Of a DNA stretch of 64,000 nt, positions 40,697 through 53,656 are shown piece after piece. Position 1 is the first letter of the stretch, and every line of letters begins with the position of its first letter. Source of the stretch: Arcuatula senhousia (lineage: Eukaryota > Mollusca > Bivalvia > Mytilida > Mytilidae); the NCBI GenBank assembly GCA_963971305.1, contig OZ020306.1:34555512-34619511 (forward strand). Direction: 5' to 3'. The position numbers and the translations under genes were made by a program. Below the pieces are notes generated by a model. That model ran no database searches, was not told the DNA's origin, and saw only the letters and a list, made by a program, of their open reading frames with translations.

Positions 40697-41967
40697 TAGG
40701 GCCCCGCATCGAAGATGCGGACGCCCTGTAGTTTACACTTTGTCCGTCTGTCCGTCCGTCCGTCCGTCCGTCTGTCCGTCCGTCAACAATTCTTGTGAAC
40801 ACTAAAACTCAAAAACTATTAACACCACAGTCCTGAAACTTTGCACAGCTGCTGAGTAGCATGTCATGATGTGCATATTAAAATTTCGTGCAAATCTGAT
40901 TAATATTTTTGGAAAAAACTTCATTTTTTATCGAAAATCACAGATTTTGAGAATTGGACTTTGTGAACACTAAAACTCAAAAACTGTTAACAAAACAGGT
41001 CTGAAACTTTGTTCAGCTGCTAAGTAGCATGTCCTGATTTGCATATAAAAATTTCGTGCAAATCTGATTAATATTTTTGGAAAAAACTTCATTTTTTATC
41101 GAAAATCACAGATTTTGAGAATTGGACTTTGTGAACACTAAAACTCAAAAACTGTTAACAATACAGTTCTGAAACTTTGCACAGCTGCTGAGTAGCATGT
41201 CATGATGTGCATATTAAAATTTCGTGCAAATCTGATTAATATTTTTGGAAAAAACTTCATTTTTTATCGAAAATCACAGATTTTGAGAATTGGACTTTGT
41301 GAACACTAAAACTCAAAAACTGTTAACAAAACAGGTCTGAAACTTTGCACAGCTGCTGAGTAGCATGTCATGATGTGCATATTAAAATTTCGTGCAAATC
41401 TGATTAATATTTTTGGAAAAAACTTCATTTTTTATCGAAAATCACAGATTTTGAGAATTGGACTTTGTGAACACTAAAACTCAAAAACTGTTAACAAAAC
41501 AGGTCTGAAACTTTGTTCAGCTGCTAAGTAGCATGTCCTGATTTGCATATAAAAATTTCGTGCAAATCTGATTAATATTTTTGGAAAAAAACTTCATTTT
41601 TTATAAAAAAAACACAGATTTTGAGAATTGGACTTTGTGAACACTAAAACTCAAAATCTGTTAACAATGATACAGTCCTGAAACTTTGTACAGCTGCTAA
41701 GTAGCATGTCCTGATTTGCATATTAAAATTTCATGCAAATCTGTTAAATGTTTATGGAAAAAACTTTATTTTTTTATCGAAAATCATAGATTTTGAGAAT
41801 AGGAATTTTTGAACAATAAAACTCAAAGGCTATTAACAATACAGCTCTGAAGTTTCAGATGCATTCCATGGAACATGCCTTAGTGGTTATAATTAAAGTT
41901 CGTATGATTTTGAAAACACTTAGATATTTTGCCGCGGGGCCCTTTCTGACTTTGTCAGTATTCTAGT
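40697..41967 (+). mobile_element. Helentron/HINE-like element A inserted in the minisatellite
   Basis: The head AGGGCCCCGCATCGAAGATG folds through GCATCGAAGATGC. Next are TTTGTCCGTCTGTCCGTCCG and about 6.4 tandem units of period 168 bp (GAATTGGACTTTGTG at 40951, 41119, 41287, 41455, 41625). The inverse subterminal repeat GCGGGGCCCT (41934-41943) follows, then a 3' hairpin CTGAC-TTT-GTCAG and TATTCTAG. Flanks GTTATAGT and TCTAAAGAG rejoin into a normal array unit, so insertion was between two T residues without net duplication, or with TAGTT as a 5-bp repeat. These are hallmarks of non-autonomous Helentrons (DINE/HINE). No coding capacity. Confidence 0.8.
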
Positions 41968-42370
41968 TCTAAAGAGGAACATCTGTGTTATAATTTTATA
42001 GCGGATCATCTGTTTTATAGTTCTATAGAGAGGATCATCTGTGTTATTATTCTATAGAGAGAATCATCAGTGTTATAGTTCTACAGACAGATTCATCTGT
42101 GTTATAATTCTAAAGAGAGGATCATCAGTGGTATAATTATATACAGAAGATCATCTGTGTTATAATTGTACAGAGAAGATCATCAGTGGTATAATTCTAT
42201 AGAGAAGATCATCTGTGTAATAATTTTAAAGAGAGGATCATCTGTTTTATAGTTCTATAGAGAGAATCATCTGTGTTATAGTTTTACAAAGAGATTCATC
42301 TGTATTATAATTCTAAAGAGAGGATCACCAGTGTTATAATGGAACAGAGAGGATCATCTGTGTAATAATA

Positions 42371-42997
42371 CATCTAGAAATTGACTCACAAGGAAGACTT
42401 CCAACAAGGCTCTATGACAAACGTGATGACTTCAACTTTCCAATCGTCAACTTTCCCTTCTTGTGTAGCAACATTCCGTCCGCTCCAGCTTATGGAGTTT
42501 ACATATCTCAATTGATTCGTTACTCTAGAGCGTGCGGGACTTACATCGATTTCCTTAGCAGAGCGACACGTCTGACGCAAAAATTGCTCACACAGGGTTA
42601 TGTTGCTCCTCGGTTGCTGTCTTCACTCAAGAAATTTTACGGAAGACATCATGCACTTATGGACAAATATGGGATTTCGATCTCTCAGATGAGTGCAGAT
42701 GTTGGTTTGTCATAGGGTGTTGTTTTGTCTTCCTTTACCGGATTTGACACGCTGAATGGACTATTGGCAACGCGACGGGTGTGCTATAGCAAGCAGGAAC
42801 TGCTTACTCTTCCGGAGCACCTGAGTTCACTCTTGTTTCGACTGGAATTCGCGTTGTTGATTGATATTCAGTTATTTTGTGTTTCCATGTTTTACATGTT
42901 GTCTGTTTTTGTCCCGTTCTTGTTGGTGTTTACTGGTTTTGTCTCTGCCCTTTCGGACTTTTGATATTCGGATACCCCATTGGTACCTCTGCTTCTA
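42371..42997 (+). pseudogene. 5'-truncated Penelope-like element, 3' fragment 1
   Basis: An open frame from 42377 to the stop at 42713-42715 encodes the C-terminal tail of a Penelope-like reverse-transcriptase protein: LPTRLYDKRDDFNFPIVNFP, then APAYGVYISQLIRYSRACG, and LKKFYGRHHALMDKYGISIS near the end. A 3' UTR with a conserved 59-bp block (42774-42832) follows, ending GCTTCTA, where the array resumes. Array units lie on both sides. Lacks all catalytic motifs. Confidence 0.85.
42774..42832 (+). other. Conserved 59-bp block in Penelope-like 3' UTR (copy 1)
   Basis: Identical over 59 bp to 49273-49331 while surrounding sequence is clearly diverged, with a decayed version at 5299-5343. It contains hairpin AAGCAG-GAA-CTGCTT, then ACTCTTCCGG and a distal GAGT that could pair with ACTC. 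Possibly an RNA structure used in priming or reverse-transcriptase recognition. Confidence 0.6.
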
Positions 42998-43879
42998 AAG
43001 AGAGGATCGTCTGTGTTATAATTCTATAGAGAGGATCATCAGTGTAATAATTCTATAGAGGAACATCTATGTTATAATTTCATAGCGGATCATCTGTGTT
43101 ATAGTTCTATAGATAGGATCATCTGTGTTATAGTTATATAGAGAAAATCATCTGTGTAATAATTCTACAAAGAGGATCATCTGTGTTATAGTTCTATAGA
43201 GAAAATCATCTGTGTAATGATTCTAAAGAGAGGATCATCTGTGTTATAGTTCTACAGAGATTCATCTGTGTTATAATTCTAAAGAGAGGATCATCGGTGT
43301 TATAATTGTACAGAGAAGACCAGCTGTGTTATAATTCTAAAGAGAGGATCAACTGTGTAATAATTCTTTAGAAATGATCATCTGTGTTATGATATTACAG
43401 AGAGGATCATCTGTGTTATAATTCTATAAGATGATCTGTGTAATTATTCGTTAGAGAAGATCATTTGTGTAATAATTCTACAGTGATGATTATCTGTGTT
43501 ATGATATTACAGAGAAGATGATTTGTGTTATAAGTCTATAGAGAGGATCATCTGTGTTACAATTCTATAGAGAGAATCATCAGTGTTGTAATTCTAAAGA
43601 GAGAATCATCAATGGTATAATTCTATAGAGGAGATCATCTGTGTTATAATTGTACAGAGAAGATCATCAGTGGTATAATTCTATAGAGAAGATCATCTTT
43701 ATTTTAAGTCTATAGAGAGAATCATCTGTGTTATAAGTCTAAAGAGAAGAACATCTGTGTTATAATTTTATAGCGGATCATCTGTGTTATAGTTCTATAG
43801 AGAGGATCATCTGTGTTATAGTTCTACACAGAGAATCATCTGTGTAATAATTCTAAAGAGAGGATCATCTGTGTTATAG

Positions 43880-46800
43880 TTATATAGAGAATATCATCTG
43901 TGTTATAGTTTTACAATTTTATTGCGGATCATCTGTGTTATAGTTCTATAGAGTGGATCTTCTGAGTTACAGTTGTATAGAGAAGATCATCTGTGTAATA
44001 ATTCTAAAGAGAGGATCATCTGTGTAATAATTCTAAAGAGAAGATCATCAGTGTAATAATTCTATAGTGGAACATCTATGTTAAAATTTTATAGCGAATC
44101 GTCTGTGTTTTAATTTTATAGCGGATCATCTGTGTTATAATTCTATAGAGATAATCATCAATGTTGTTATTCTAAAGAGAGGATCATCAGTGTTATGTTC
44201 ATACAGAGAGGATCATCTGTGTTATTATTTTACAGAGAAGATCATCAGTGATATGATTCTATAGAGAGGAACATCTGTGTTATAAATCTATAGAGATAAT
44301 CATATATGTTATAATTCTATCGTGGATCATCTGTGTTATGATTTTATAGAGAGGATCATCTTTGTTATAATCTTACAGAGAGGATCATTTGTGTTATAAG
44401 TTTATAGAGAGAATCATCTGTGTTATTACTCTTTAGAAAAGATCATCGGTGTAATAATTCTATAGAGAAGATCATCTATGTAATAATTTTATAGAGGTAT
44501 TCATCTGTGTTATAGTTCAATAGAGAAGATCATCTGTGTAATAATTCTATAGAGAAGACCATCTGTGTAATAGTTTTACAGAGAAGATCATCTGTGAAAT
44601 AATTCTTTAGAGTAGATCATCTGTGTAATAATTCTACAGAGAAGATCGTCTGTGTAATAATTCATTAGAGAAGATCATCTGTGTTATAATTCTATAGAGA
44701 AGACCATCTGTGTAATAGTTTTACAGAGAAGATCATCTGTGAAATAATTCTTTAGAGTAGATCATCTGTGTAATAATTCTACAGAGAAGATCGTCTGTGT
44801 AATAAATCTTTAGAGAAGATCATCTGTTTTATAATTTTATAGAGGATCATCTGTAGTCTTATTCTATAGAGAGAATCATCTGTGTTATAATTCTAAAGAG
44901 AGTTTCATCAGTGTAATAATTCTATAGAGGAATATCTGTGTTATAATTTTATAGCGGATCATCTGTGTTATAGTTCTATAGAGAGGATCATCTATGTTAT
45001 AATTTTATAGCATAGTTCTATAGAGAGGATTATCTGTGTTATAGTTCTATAGAGAAGATCATCTGTGTAATAATTCTGTAGAGAAGATCATATGTGTTCT
45101 AATTCTATAGAGAAGATCATCTGTGTAATAATTCTACAGAGAAGATCATCTTTGCAATAGATCTTTAGAGAAGATTATCTGTGTAATAATTCTACAGAGA
45201 AGATCGTCTGTGTAATAATTCTATAGAGTGAATCATCTGTGTTATAGTTCTATAGAGAAGATCATATGTGTTATAATTCTACAGAGAGAATCATCAATTT
45301 TGTAATTCTAAAGAGAAGATCATCAGTGTTATGTTCATACAGAGATGATCATCTGTGTAATTATTTTACAGAGAGGATCACCAGTGTTATAATTCTACAG
45401 AGAAGATTATCAGTGATATAATTCTATAGAGAGGAACATTTGGTTATAATTCTATAGTGATAATCATATATGTTATAATTCTATAGTGGATCATCTGTGT
45501 TATGATTTTATAGAGAGGATCATCTTTGTTATAATCTTACAGAGAAGATCATTTGTGTTATAAGTTTATAGAGAGAATCATCTGTGTTATTACTCTGTAG
45601 AGAAGATTATCTGTGTAATGGAGAAGATCATCTGACGTGTGTAATAATTCTACAGAGAAGATCATCTGTGGTATAATTCTATTGAGAGAATCATCTGTGT
45701 TATAGTTCTATAAAGAAGATCATCTTTGTAATTATTCTTTAGAGAAGATCATCTGTGTAATAATTCTTTAGAGATGATCATCTGTGTTATAGTTATATAG
45801 AGAATATCATATGTGTTATAGTTTTACAATTTTATTGCGGATCATCTGTGTTATAGTTCTATAGAGTGGATCTTCTGAGTTACAGTTGTATAGAGAAGAT
45901 CATCTGTGTAATAATTCTAAAGAGAGGATTATCTGTGTAATAATTCTATAGTGGAACATCTATGTTATAATTTTATAGCGAATCATCTGTGTTTTAATTT
46001 TATAGCGGATCATCTGTGTTATAGTTATATAGAGAAGATCATCTGTGTTATAATTCTATAGAGATAATCATCAATGTTGTTATTCTAAAGAGAGGATCAT
46101 CAGTGTTATGTTCATACAGAGAGGATCATCTGTGTTATTATTTTACAGAGAAGATCATCAGTGATATGATTCTATAGAGAGGAACATCTGTGTTATAAAT
46201 CTATAGGGATAATCATATATGTTATAATTCTATCGTGGATCATCTGTGTTATGATTTTAAAGAGAGGATCATCTTTGTTATAATCTTACAGAGAGGATCA
46301 TTTGTGTTATAAGTTTATAGAGAGAATCATCTGTGTTATTACTCTTTAGAAAAGATCATCGGTGTAATAATTCTATAGAGAAGATCATCTATGTAATAAT
46401 TTTATAGAGGTATTCATCTGTGTTATAGTTCAATAGAGAAGATCATCTGTGTAATAATTCTACAGAGAAGATCGTCTGTGTAATAATTCATTAGAGAAGA
46501 TCATCTGTGTTATAATTCTATAGAGAAGACCATCTGTGTAATAGTTTTACAGAGAAGATCATCTGTGAAATAATTCTTTAGAGAAGATCATCTGTGTAAT
46601 AATTCTACAGAGAAGATCGTCTGTGTAATAAATCTTTAGAGAAGATCATCTGTTTTATAATTTTATAGAGGATCATCTGTAGTATTATTCTATAGAGAGA
46701 ATCATCTGTGTTATAATTCTAAAGAGAGTTTCATCAGTGTAATAATTCTATAGAGGAATATCTGTGTTATAATTTTATAGCGGATCATCTGTGTTATAGT

Positions 46801-47220
46801 TCTATAGAGAGGATCATCTATGTTATAATTTTATAGCATAGTTCTATAGAGAGGATCATCTGTGTTATAGCTCTATAGAGAAGATCATCTGTGTAATAAT
46901 TCTGTAGAGAAGATCATATGTGTTCTAATTCTATAGAGAAGATCATCTGTGTAATAATTCTACAGAGAAGATCATCTTTGCAATAGATCTTTAGAGAAGA
47001 TTATCTGTGTAATAATTCTACAGAGAAGATCGTCTGTGTAATAATTCTATAGAGTGATTCATCTGTGTCATAGTTCTATAGAGAAGATCATATGTGTTAT
47101 AATTCTATAGAGAGAATAATCAATTTTGTAATTCTAAAGAGAAGATCATCAGTGTTATGTTCATACAGAGATGATCATCTGTGTAATTATTTTACAGAGA
47201 GGATCACCAGTGTTATAGTT
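43880..47220 (+). repeat. ~1.9-kb higher-order repeat pair in the minisatellite
   Basis: Unusual unit series recur in the same order. For example TTTTACAATTTTATTGCGG lies at about 43909 and 45822, and GATCATCGGTGTAATAATTC at about 44440 and 46350, an offset of about 1.91 kb. The offset shrinks to about 1.82 kb by 47.2 kb because of unit gains and losses. This indicates duplication of a block of some 65 units. Confidence 0.8.
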
Positions 47221-47369
47221 CTATAGAGAAGATCATCTGTGGTATAATTCTATAGAGAGAATCATCTGTGTTATAGTTCTATAAAGAAGATCATCTTTGT
47301 AATTATTCTTTAGAGAAGATCATCTGTGTAATAATTCTTTAGAGATGATCATCTGTGTTATTATATTAC

Positions 47370-48720
47370 AGAGAAGATCATTTGTGTTATAAGTCTATAG
47401 AGAGGATCATCTGTAGTATAATTCTACAGAGAGGATCATCTCTGTTATAGTTCTATAGAGAATATCATCTGTGTTATAATTCTAAAGAGAGGCTCATCTG
47501 TGTTATAATTCTATAGAGAGGATCATCTGTGTAATAATTGTACAGAGAAGATCATCAGTGGTATAGTTCTATAGAGAAGATCATCTTTGTTATCAGTCTA
47601 TAGAGAGAATCATCTGTGTTATAAGTCTAAAGAGAGGATCATTAGTGTGATAATTCTATAGAGGAACATCTGTGTTGTAATTTCATAGCGGATCACCTGT
47701 GTTATAGTTCTTTAGAGAGGATCATCTGTGTTATCGTTCTATAGAGAAGATCATCTGAATAAAAATTCTAAAGAGAGGATCATCTGTGTTAAAGTTCTAT
47801 AGAGAGAATCATCTGTGTTATAGTTCTACAGAGAGATTCATATGTGTTATAATTCTAAAGAGATGATCATCAGTGTTATAATTGTACAGAGAGGATCATC
47901 TTTGATATAATTATAAAGAGAGGATCATCTGTGTAATAATTCTATAGAGGAACATCTGTGTTATAATTTTATTGCGGATCATCTGTGTTATAGTTCTATA
48001 GAGAGGATCATCTGTGTTATGATATTACAGAGAAGATCATTTGTGTTACAAGTCTATAAAGAGGATCATCTGTAGTATAATTCTACAGAGAGGATCATCT
48101 CTGTTATAGTTTTATAGAGAATATCATCTGTGTTATAATTCTAAAGAGAGGCTCATCTGTGTTATAATTCTATAGAGAGGATCATCTGTGTAATAATTGT
48201 ACAGAGAAGATCATCAGTGGTATAATTCTATAGAGAAGATCATCTTTGTTATAAGTCTATAGAGAGAATTATCTGTGTTATAAGTCTAAAGAGAGGAACA
48301 TCTGTGTTATAGTTCTATAGAGAGAATCATTTATGTTATAGTTCTACAGAGAGATTCATCTGTTTTAAAATTCTAAAGAGAGGATCATCAGTGTAATAAT
48401 TCTATAGAGGAACATCTGTGTTATAATTTCATAGCGGATCATCTGTGTTATAGTTCTTTAGAGAGGATCATCTGTGTTATCGTTCTATAGAGAAGATCAT
48501 CTGTATGATAATTCTAAAGAGAGGATCATCTGTGTTAAAGTTCTATAGAGAGAATCATCTGTGTTATAGTTCTACAGAGAGATTCATATGTGTTATAATT
48601 CTAAAGAGATGATCATCAGTGTTATAATTATACAGAGAGGATCATCTGTGATATAATTATAAAGAGAGGATCATCTGTGTAATAATTCTATAGAGGAACA
48701 TCTGTGTTATAATTTTATTG
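47370..48720 (+). repeat. ~0.66-0.75-kb higher-order repeats in the minisatellite
   Basis: Unit strings such as GATCATCTGTAGTATAATTC, GGCTCATCTGTGTTATAATT and GATGATCATCAGTGTTATAA recur between 47.38-47.95 kb and 48.03-48.67 kb with offsets of about 0.66 then 0.75 kb. Confidence 0.7.
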
Positions 48721-48975
48721 CGGATCATCTGTGTTATAGTTCTATAGAGAGGATCATCTGTGTTATAGTTCTATAGAGAAGATCATCTGTGTAATAATTC
48801 TAAAGAAAGGATCATCTGTGTTATGATATTACAGAGAAGATCATTTGTGTTATAAGTCTATACAGAGGATCATCTGTGTTATTATTCTATAGAGAGAATC
48901 GTCAGTGTTGTAACTCTTAAGAGAGAATCATCAGTGGTATAATTCTATATCATCTGTGTTATAGTACTAAAGAAA

Positions 48976-49501
48976 GTCCGCTCCAGCATATGGAGTTTAC
49001 GTATCACAATTGATTCGTTATTCCAGAGCATGTGGGGTGTACAACGACTTCCTTGATAGAGCTACACGACTGACAAGCAAATTGTCAACACAGGGGTACG
49101 TTGCTCCCAGGTTGTTGTCATCACTCAAGAAATTTTACGGACGACAAAATGTGCTTGTTTACAAATACGGGATTTCTATCTCTCAGATGAGCACAGATGT
49201 TGGTTTGACATAGAGTTTTGTAATGTCATCCTTTCCAGATTTGACCAACACTTAATCTATCTTTGGCAACGTGACGGGTGTGCTATAGCAAGCAGGAACT
49301 GCTTACTCTTCCGGAGCACCTGAGTTCACTCCCGTTTCGACTTGAGTTCACGTTGCTGAATGCGGTTTTGTTGTTATGTGTGTGTGTGTTTTATGTTGTT
49401 ATGTGGTTTGTTTTGTTGTGATGAGTTTTTGTCTGCCGGTTTTGTCTTTGTCTTTACGGTTTTGTGATACTGATTACCCCTTTGGTACACCTTTGCTTCT
49501 A
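48976..49501 (+). pseudogene. 5'-truncated Penelope-like element, 3' fragment 2
   Basis: Begins directly in coding text at SAPAYGV, continues LIRYSRACGVYNDFLDRATR and LKKFYGRQNVLVYKYGISIS to the stop at 49211-49213, then a 3' UTR with the conserved block at 49273-49331. It ends GCTTCTA before array units. It is truncated at a different point and visibly diverged from fragment 1, so it is an independent insertion rather than a copy made by array expansion. Confidence 0.85.
49273..49331 (+). other. Conserved 59-bp block in Penelope-like 3' UTR (copy 2)
   Basis: Exact match to 42774-42832, with the same hairpin AAGCAG-GAA-CTGCTT, lying about 60 bp after the stop codon as in copy 1. Confidence 0.6.
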
Positions 49502-50658
49502 TAGAGAAGATCATCTGTGTTATAATTGTACAGAGAAGATCATCAGTTGTTCAAGTCTATAGAGAAGATCATCTTTGTTATAAGTCTATAGAGAGAATCA
49601 TCTGTGTAATAAGTCTAAAGAGAGGAACATCTGTGTTATAATTTTATAGCGGATCATCTGTGTTATAGTTCTATAGAGAGGATAATCTGTGTTATACTTC
49701 TACAGAGAAGATCATCTGTGTATTAATTCTAAAGATAGGATCATCTATGTTATATTTCTATAGAGAATATCGTCTGTGTTATAGTACTACAGAAAGATTC
49801 ATCTATGTTATAATTCTAAAGAGAGGATCATGAGTGCAATAGTTCTATAGAGAAACATCTGTGTTATAATTTTATAGCAGATCATTTGTGTTATAGTTTT
49901 ATAGAGAGGATCATCTGTGGAATAATTCTAAAGAGAGGATCATCTGTGTAATAATTCTAAAGAGACGATCATCTGTGTTATAGTTCTACAGAGAGAATCA
50001 TCTGTGTTAAAGTTCTACAGAGATGATCATCAGTGATATAATTCTAAAGAGAGGATCATCTGTGTTATAGTTCTATAGAGAAGATCATCTGTGTAATAAT
50101 TCTAAAGGGAGGAACATCTGTGTTATAATTTTATTGCGGATCATCTGTGTTATAGTTCTACAGAGAGAATCATCTGTGTTAAAGTTCTACAGAGAGGATC
50201 ATCAGTGATATAATTCTAAAGAGATGATAATCAGTGTTATTATTGTACAGAGAGGATCATCTGTGTTATAATTCTAAAGGGAGGAACATCTGTGTTATAA
50301 TTTTATAGCGGATCATCTGTGTTATAGTTCTATAGAGAGGATCATCTGTGTTATAATTCTATAGAGAGAATCATCAATGTTGTAATTCTATAGAGAGGAT
50401 CATCAGTGTTATGTGTTATTATTTTACAGAGAGGATCACCATTTTATAATTCTACAGAGAGGATCATCGGTGATATAATTCTATAGAGAAGAACATCTGT
50501 GTTATAATTCTATAGAGATAATCATATATGTTATAATTCTATAGTGAATCATCTGTGTTATGATTTTATAGAGAGGATCATCTTTGTTATAATCTTACAG
50601 AGAGGATCATTTGAGTTATAAGTTTATAGAGAGAATCATCTGTGTTATTACTCTAAAG

Positions 50659-51546
50659 CAGTGTTCTCCTTTTTTTTCAAAAAGGTAAGGTGGGTGTTTT
50701 GAAAAACCACTGACCAACAGGGTTTTTTCTACTGCTTAACCCTAATCAACGGGGTTTTTACAGAGCCCAATCTAGAGGGAAGTTCAGGGGTCTGGGTTCC
50801 TTTTTTGTTGCAAAAAATTATCATTTCATGCAAACTGTTGGCAAAGTTTGTCAAAATAGATTTGGATCCCCCTCTTGTTCTGAGGACCCCCCATTTAAAA
50901 AAAATTTTAAAACCATAAAATGCACAGTATGCAAACAACGAAACAGTAACAATAGCTTTTCTTTTATTTTTGTTTGGGCTAGAGTTATCTTTCTTTTCCT
51001 AATAGTTAGCCAATATGTTAGTTTTCCCGCCAAAAAGTCACATGATCACAGCTCAAATGTAAACAAACACACTCACTTGATCCTTCATTAGCATTGCAGA
51101 AGTTCTGTCATCAAATATTCAAACTTTATTGTATGTTTTATGTTCTTTTTGTGAATTAAACTATTTCTAAGTTGAAGGTAAATATCAATATTCTTTTTCT
51201 TTCAATAAAACCTTTGAATAAACCACATGGATGCATGTCATTCTGGACACGTGCCAGCAATTTCTTATTTACATTTTCTCCACTTTTGATTGGATGATAC
51301 TCCTGTTTTACCTTGTCGGCAAATTTCTTTTATGTTTGCTGGTCACCTATCGATCTATGGTTTTAATTGGCTTGGGTTATAAAAGTGTCACTCAATGTCT
51401 TCATTTAATTACAATGTAGTAACAAAAGACCTAATTAAACATGGATTTTTTGAAAATTGCAGACCACCTTACCAAAATGAAAGGTGGTCGGCTCTGGAAA
51501 GAAGGTGGTCGGCACATCCGGCTTAAATGGCGAATGGAGAACACTG
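50659..51546. mobile_element. hAT-like non-autonomous element, copy 1
   Basis: 888 bp with terminal inverted repeats CAGTGTTCTCC and GGAGAACACTG. Flanks CTCTAAAG and TATAGAGA are array units, giving an imperfect 8-bp target duplication. Subterminal GGTGGTCGG repeats lie at the right end. The interior includes CCCGCCAAAAAGTCACATGA and small frames (for example a hydrophobic 62-codon frame at 51231-51419), with no transposase similarity. This copy keeps the intact left end. Confidence 0.85.
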
Positions 51547-52767
51547 TATAGAGAAGATTATCTGTGTAATAATTCTAGAGAAGTTCGTCTGTGTAATAAT
51601 TCTTTAGAGAAGATCACCTGTGTTATAATTCTACAGAGAAAATCATCTGTGTTAGAATTTTTTAGAGAAGATCATCTGTGTTAGAATTCTATAGAGGATC
51701 ATCTGTAGTATAATTCTATAGAGAGGATCATCTGTGTTATAGTTCTATAGAGAAGATCATCTGTGTAATAATTCTTTAGAGATGATCATCTGTGTTATCA
51801 TGTTACAGAGAAGATCATTTGTGTTATAAGTCTATAGAGAGGATCATTTAAGTTACAATTCTATAGAGAGAATCACCAGTGTTGTAATTCTAAAGAGAGG
51901 ATCATCTGTGTTTTTTTTTCTAAAGAGAGGATCATCTGTGTTTTTTTTTCTATAGAGAAGATCATCTGTGTTATAATTCTAAAGAGAGGATCATCTGTGT
52001 TATAATTCTATAGAGAGTATCATCTGTGTAATAATTGTACAGAGAAGATCATCAGTGGTATAATTCTGTAGAGAAGATCATCTGTGTTTTAATTGTGCAG
52101 AGAAGATCACCAGTGGTATAATTCTATAGAGAAGGCTATCTTTGTTATAAGTCTAAAGAGAGGATCATTAGTGTAATAATTCTATAGATGAACATCTGTG
52201 TTATAATTTTATAGCAGATCATCTGTGTTATAGTTCTATAGAGAAGATCATCTGTGTAATAATTCTAAAGAGAGGATCATCTGTGTAATAATTCTAAAGA
52301 GAGGATCATCTGTGTTATAGTTCTACAGAGAGAATCATCTGTGTTATAGTTCTACAGAGAGGATCATCAGTGATATAATTCTAAAGAGATGATCATCAGT
52401 GTTATTATTGTACAGAGAGGATCATCTGTGTTATAATTCTAAAGAGAGGATCATCTGTGTAATAATTCTAAAGGGAGGAACATCAATGTTGTAATTCTAT
52501 AGAGAGGATCATCAGTGTTATGTGTTATTATTTTACAGAGAGGATCACCATTTTATAATTCTACAGAGAGGATCATCAGTGATATAATTCTATAGAGAGG
52601 AACATCTGTGTTATAATTCTATAGAGATAATCATATATGTTATAATTCTATAGTGGATCATCTGTGTTATGATTTTATACAGAGGATCATCTTTGTTATA
52701 ATCTTACAGAGAGGATCATTTGAGTTATAAGTTTATAGAGAGAATCATCTGTGTTATTACTCTAAAG

Positions 52768-53656
52768 CATTGTTCTCCTTTTCTCCAAAAAGGTAAGGTG
52801 GGTGTTTTGAAAAACCACTGACCAACAGGGTTTTTTCTACTGCTTAACCCTAATTAACCGGGTTTTTACAGAGCCCAATCTAGAGGGAAGTTCAGGGGTC
52901 TGGGTTCCTTTTTTGTTGCAAAAAATTATCATTTCATGCAAACTGTTGGCAAAGTTTGTCAAAATAGATTTGGATCCCCCTCTTGTTCTGAGGACCCCCC
53001 ATTTAAAAAAAAATTATAAAACCATAAAATGCACAGTATGCAAACAACGAAACAGTAACAATAGCTTTTCTTTTATTTTTGTTTGGGCTAGAGTTATCTT
53101 TCTTTTCCTAATAGTTAGCCAATATGTTAGTTTTCCCGCCAAAAAGTCACATGATCACAGCTCAAATGTAAACAAACACACTCACTTGATCCTTCATTAG
53201 CATTGCAGAAGTTCTGTCATCAAATATTCAAACTTTATTGTATGTTTTATGTTCTTTTTGTGAATTAAACTATTTCTAAGTTGAAGGTAAATATCAATAT
53301 TCTTTTTCTTTCAATAAAACCTTTGAATAAACCACATAGATGCATGTCATTCTGGACACGTGCCAGCAATTTCTTATTTACATTTTCTCCACTTTTGATT
53401 GGATGATACTCCTGTTTTACCTTGTCGGCAAATTTCTTTTATGTTTGCTGGTCACCTATCGATCTATGGTTTTAATTGGCTTGGGTTATAAAAGTGTCAC
53501 TCAATGTCTTCATTTAATTACAATGTAGTAACAAAAGACCTAATTAAACATGGATTTTTTTGAAAATTGCAGACCACCTTACCAAAATGAAAGGTGGTCG
53601 GCTCTGGAAAGAAGGTGGTCGGCACATCCGGCTTAAATGGCGAATGGAGAACACTG
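52768..53656. mobile_element. hAT-like non-autonomous element, copy 2
   Basis: Near-identical to copy 1 including flanking array. The left end reads CATTGTTCTCC (one G to T change shared with copy 3). It lies 2109 bp after copy 1, so it arose by duplication of a 2.1-kb block. Confidence 0.9.

Noticed and set aside
42725..42964. 79-codon frame after the Penelope-like stop
   Set aside because: It covers the 3' UTR including the structured 59-bp block; the second fragment does not keep this frame.
51231..51419. 62-codon hydrophobic frame repeated at 53340 and 55480
   Set aside because: Its conservation among the three places is explained by recent duplication of the 2.1-kb block; no similarity or start context supports a gene.
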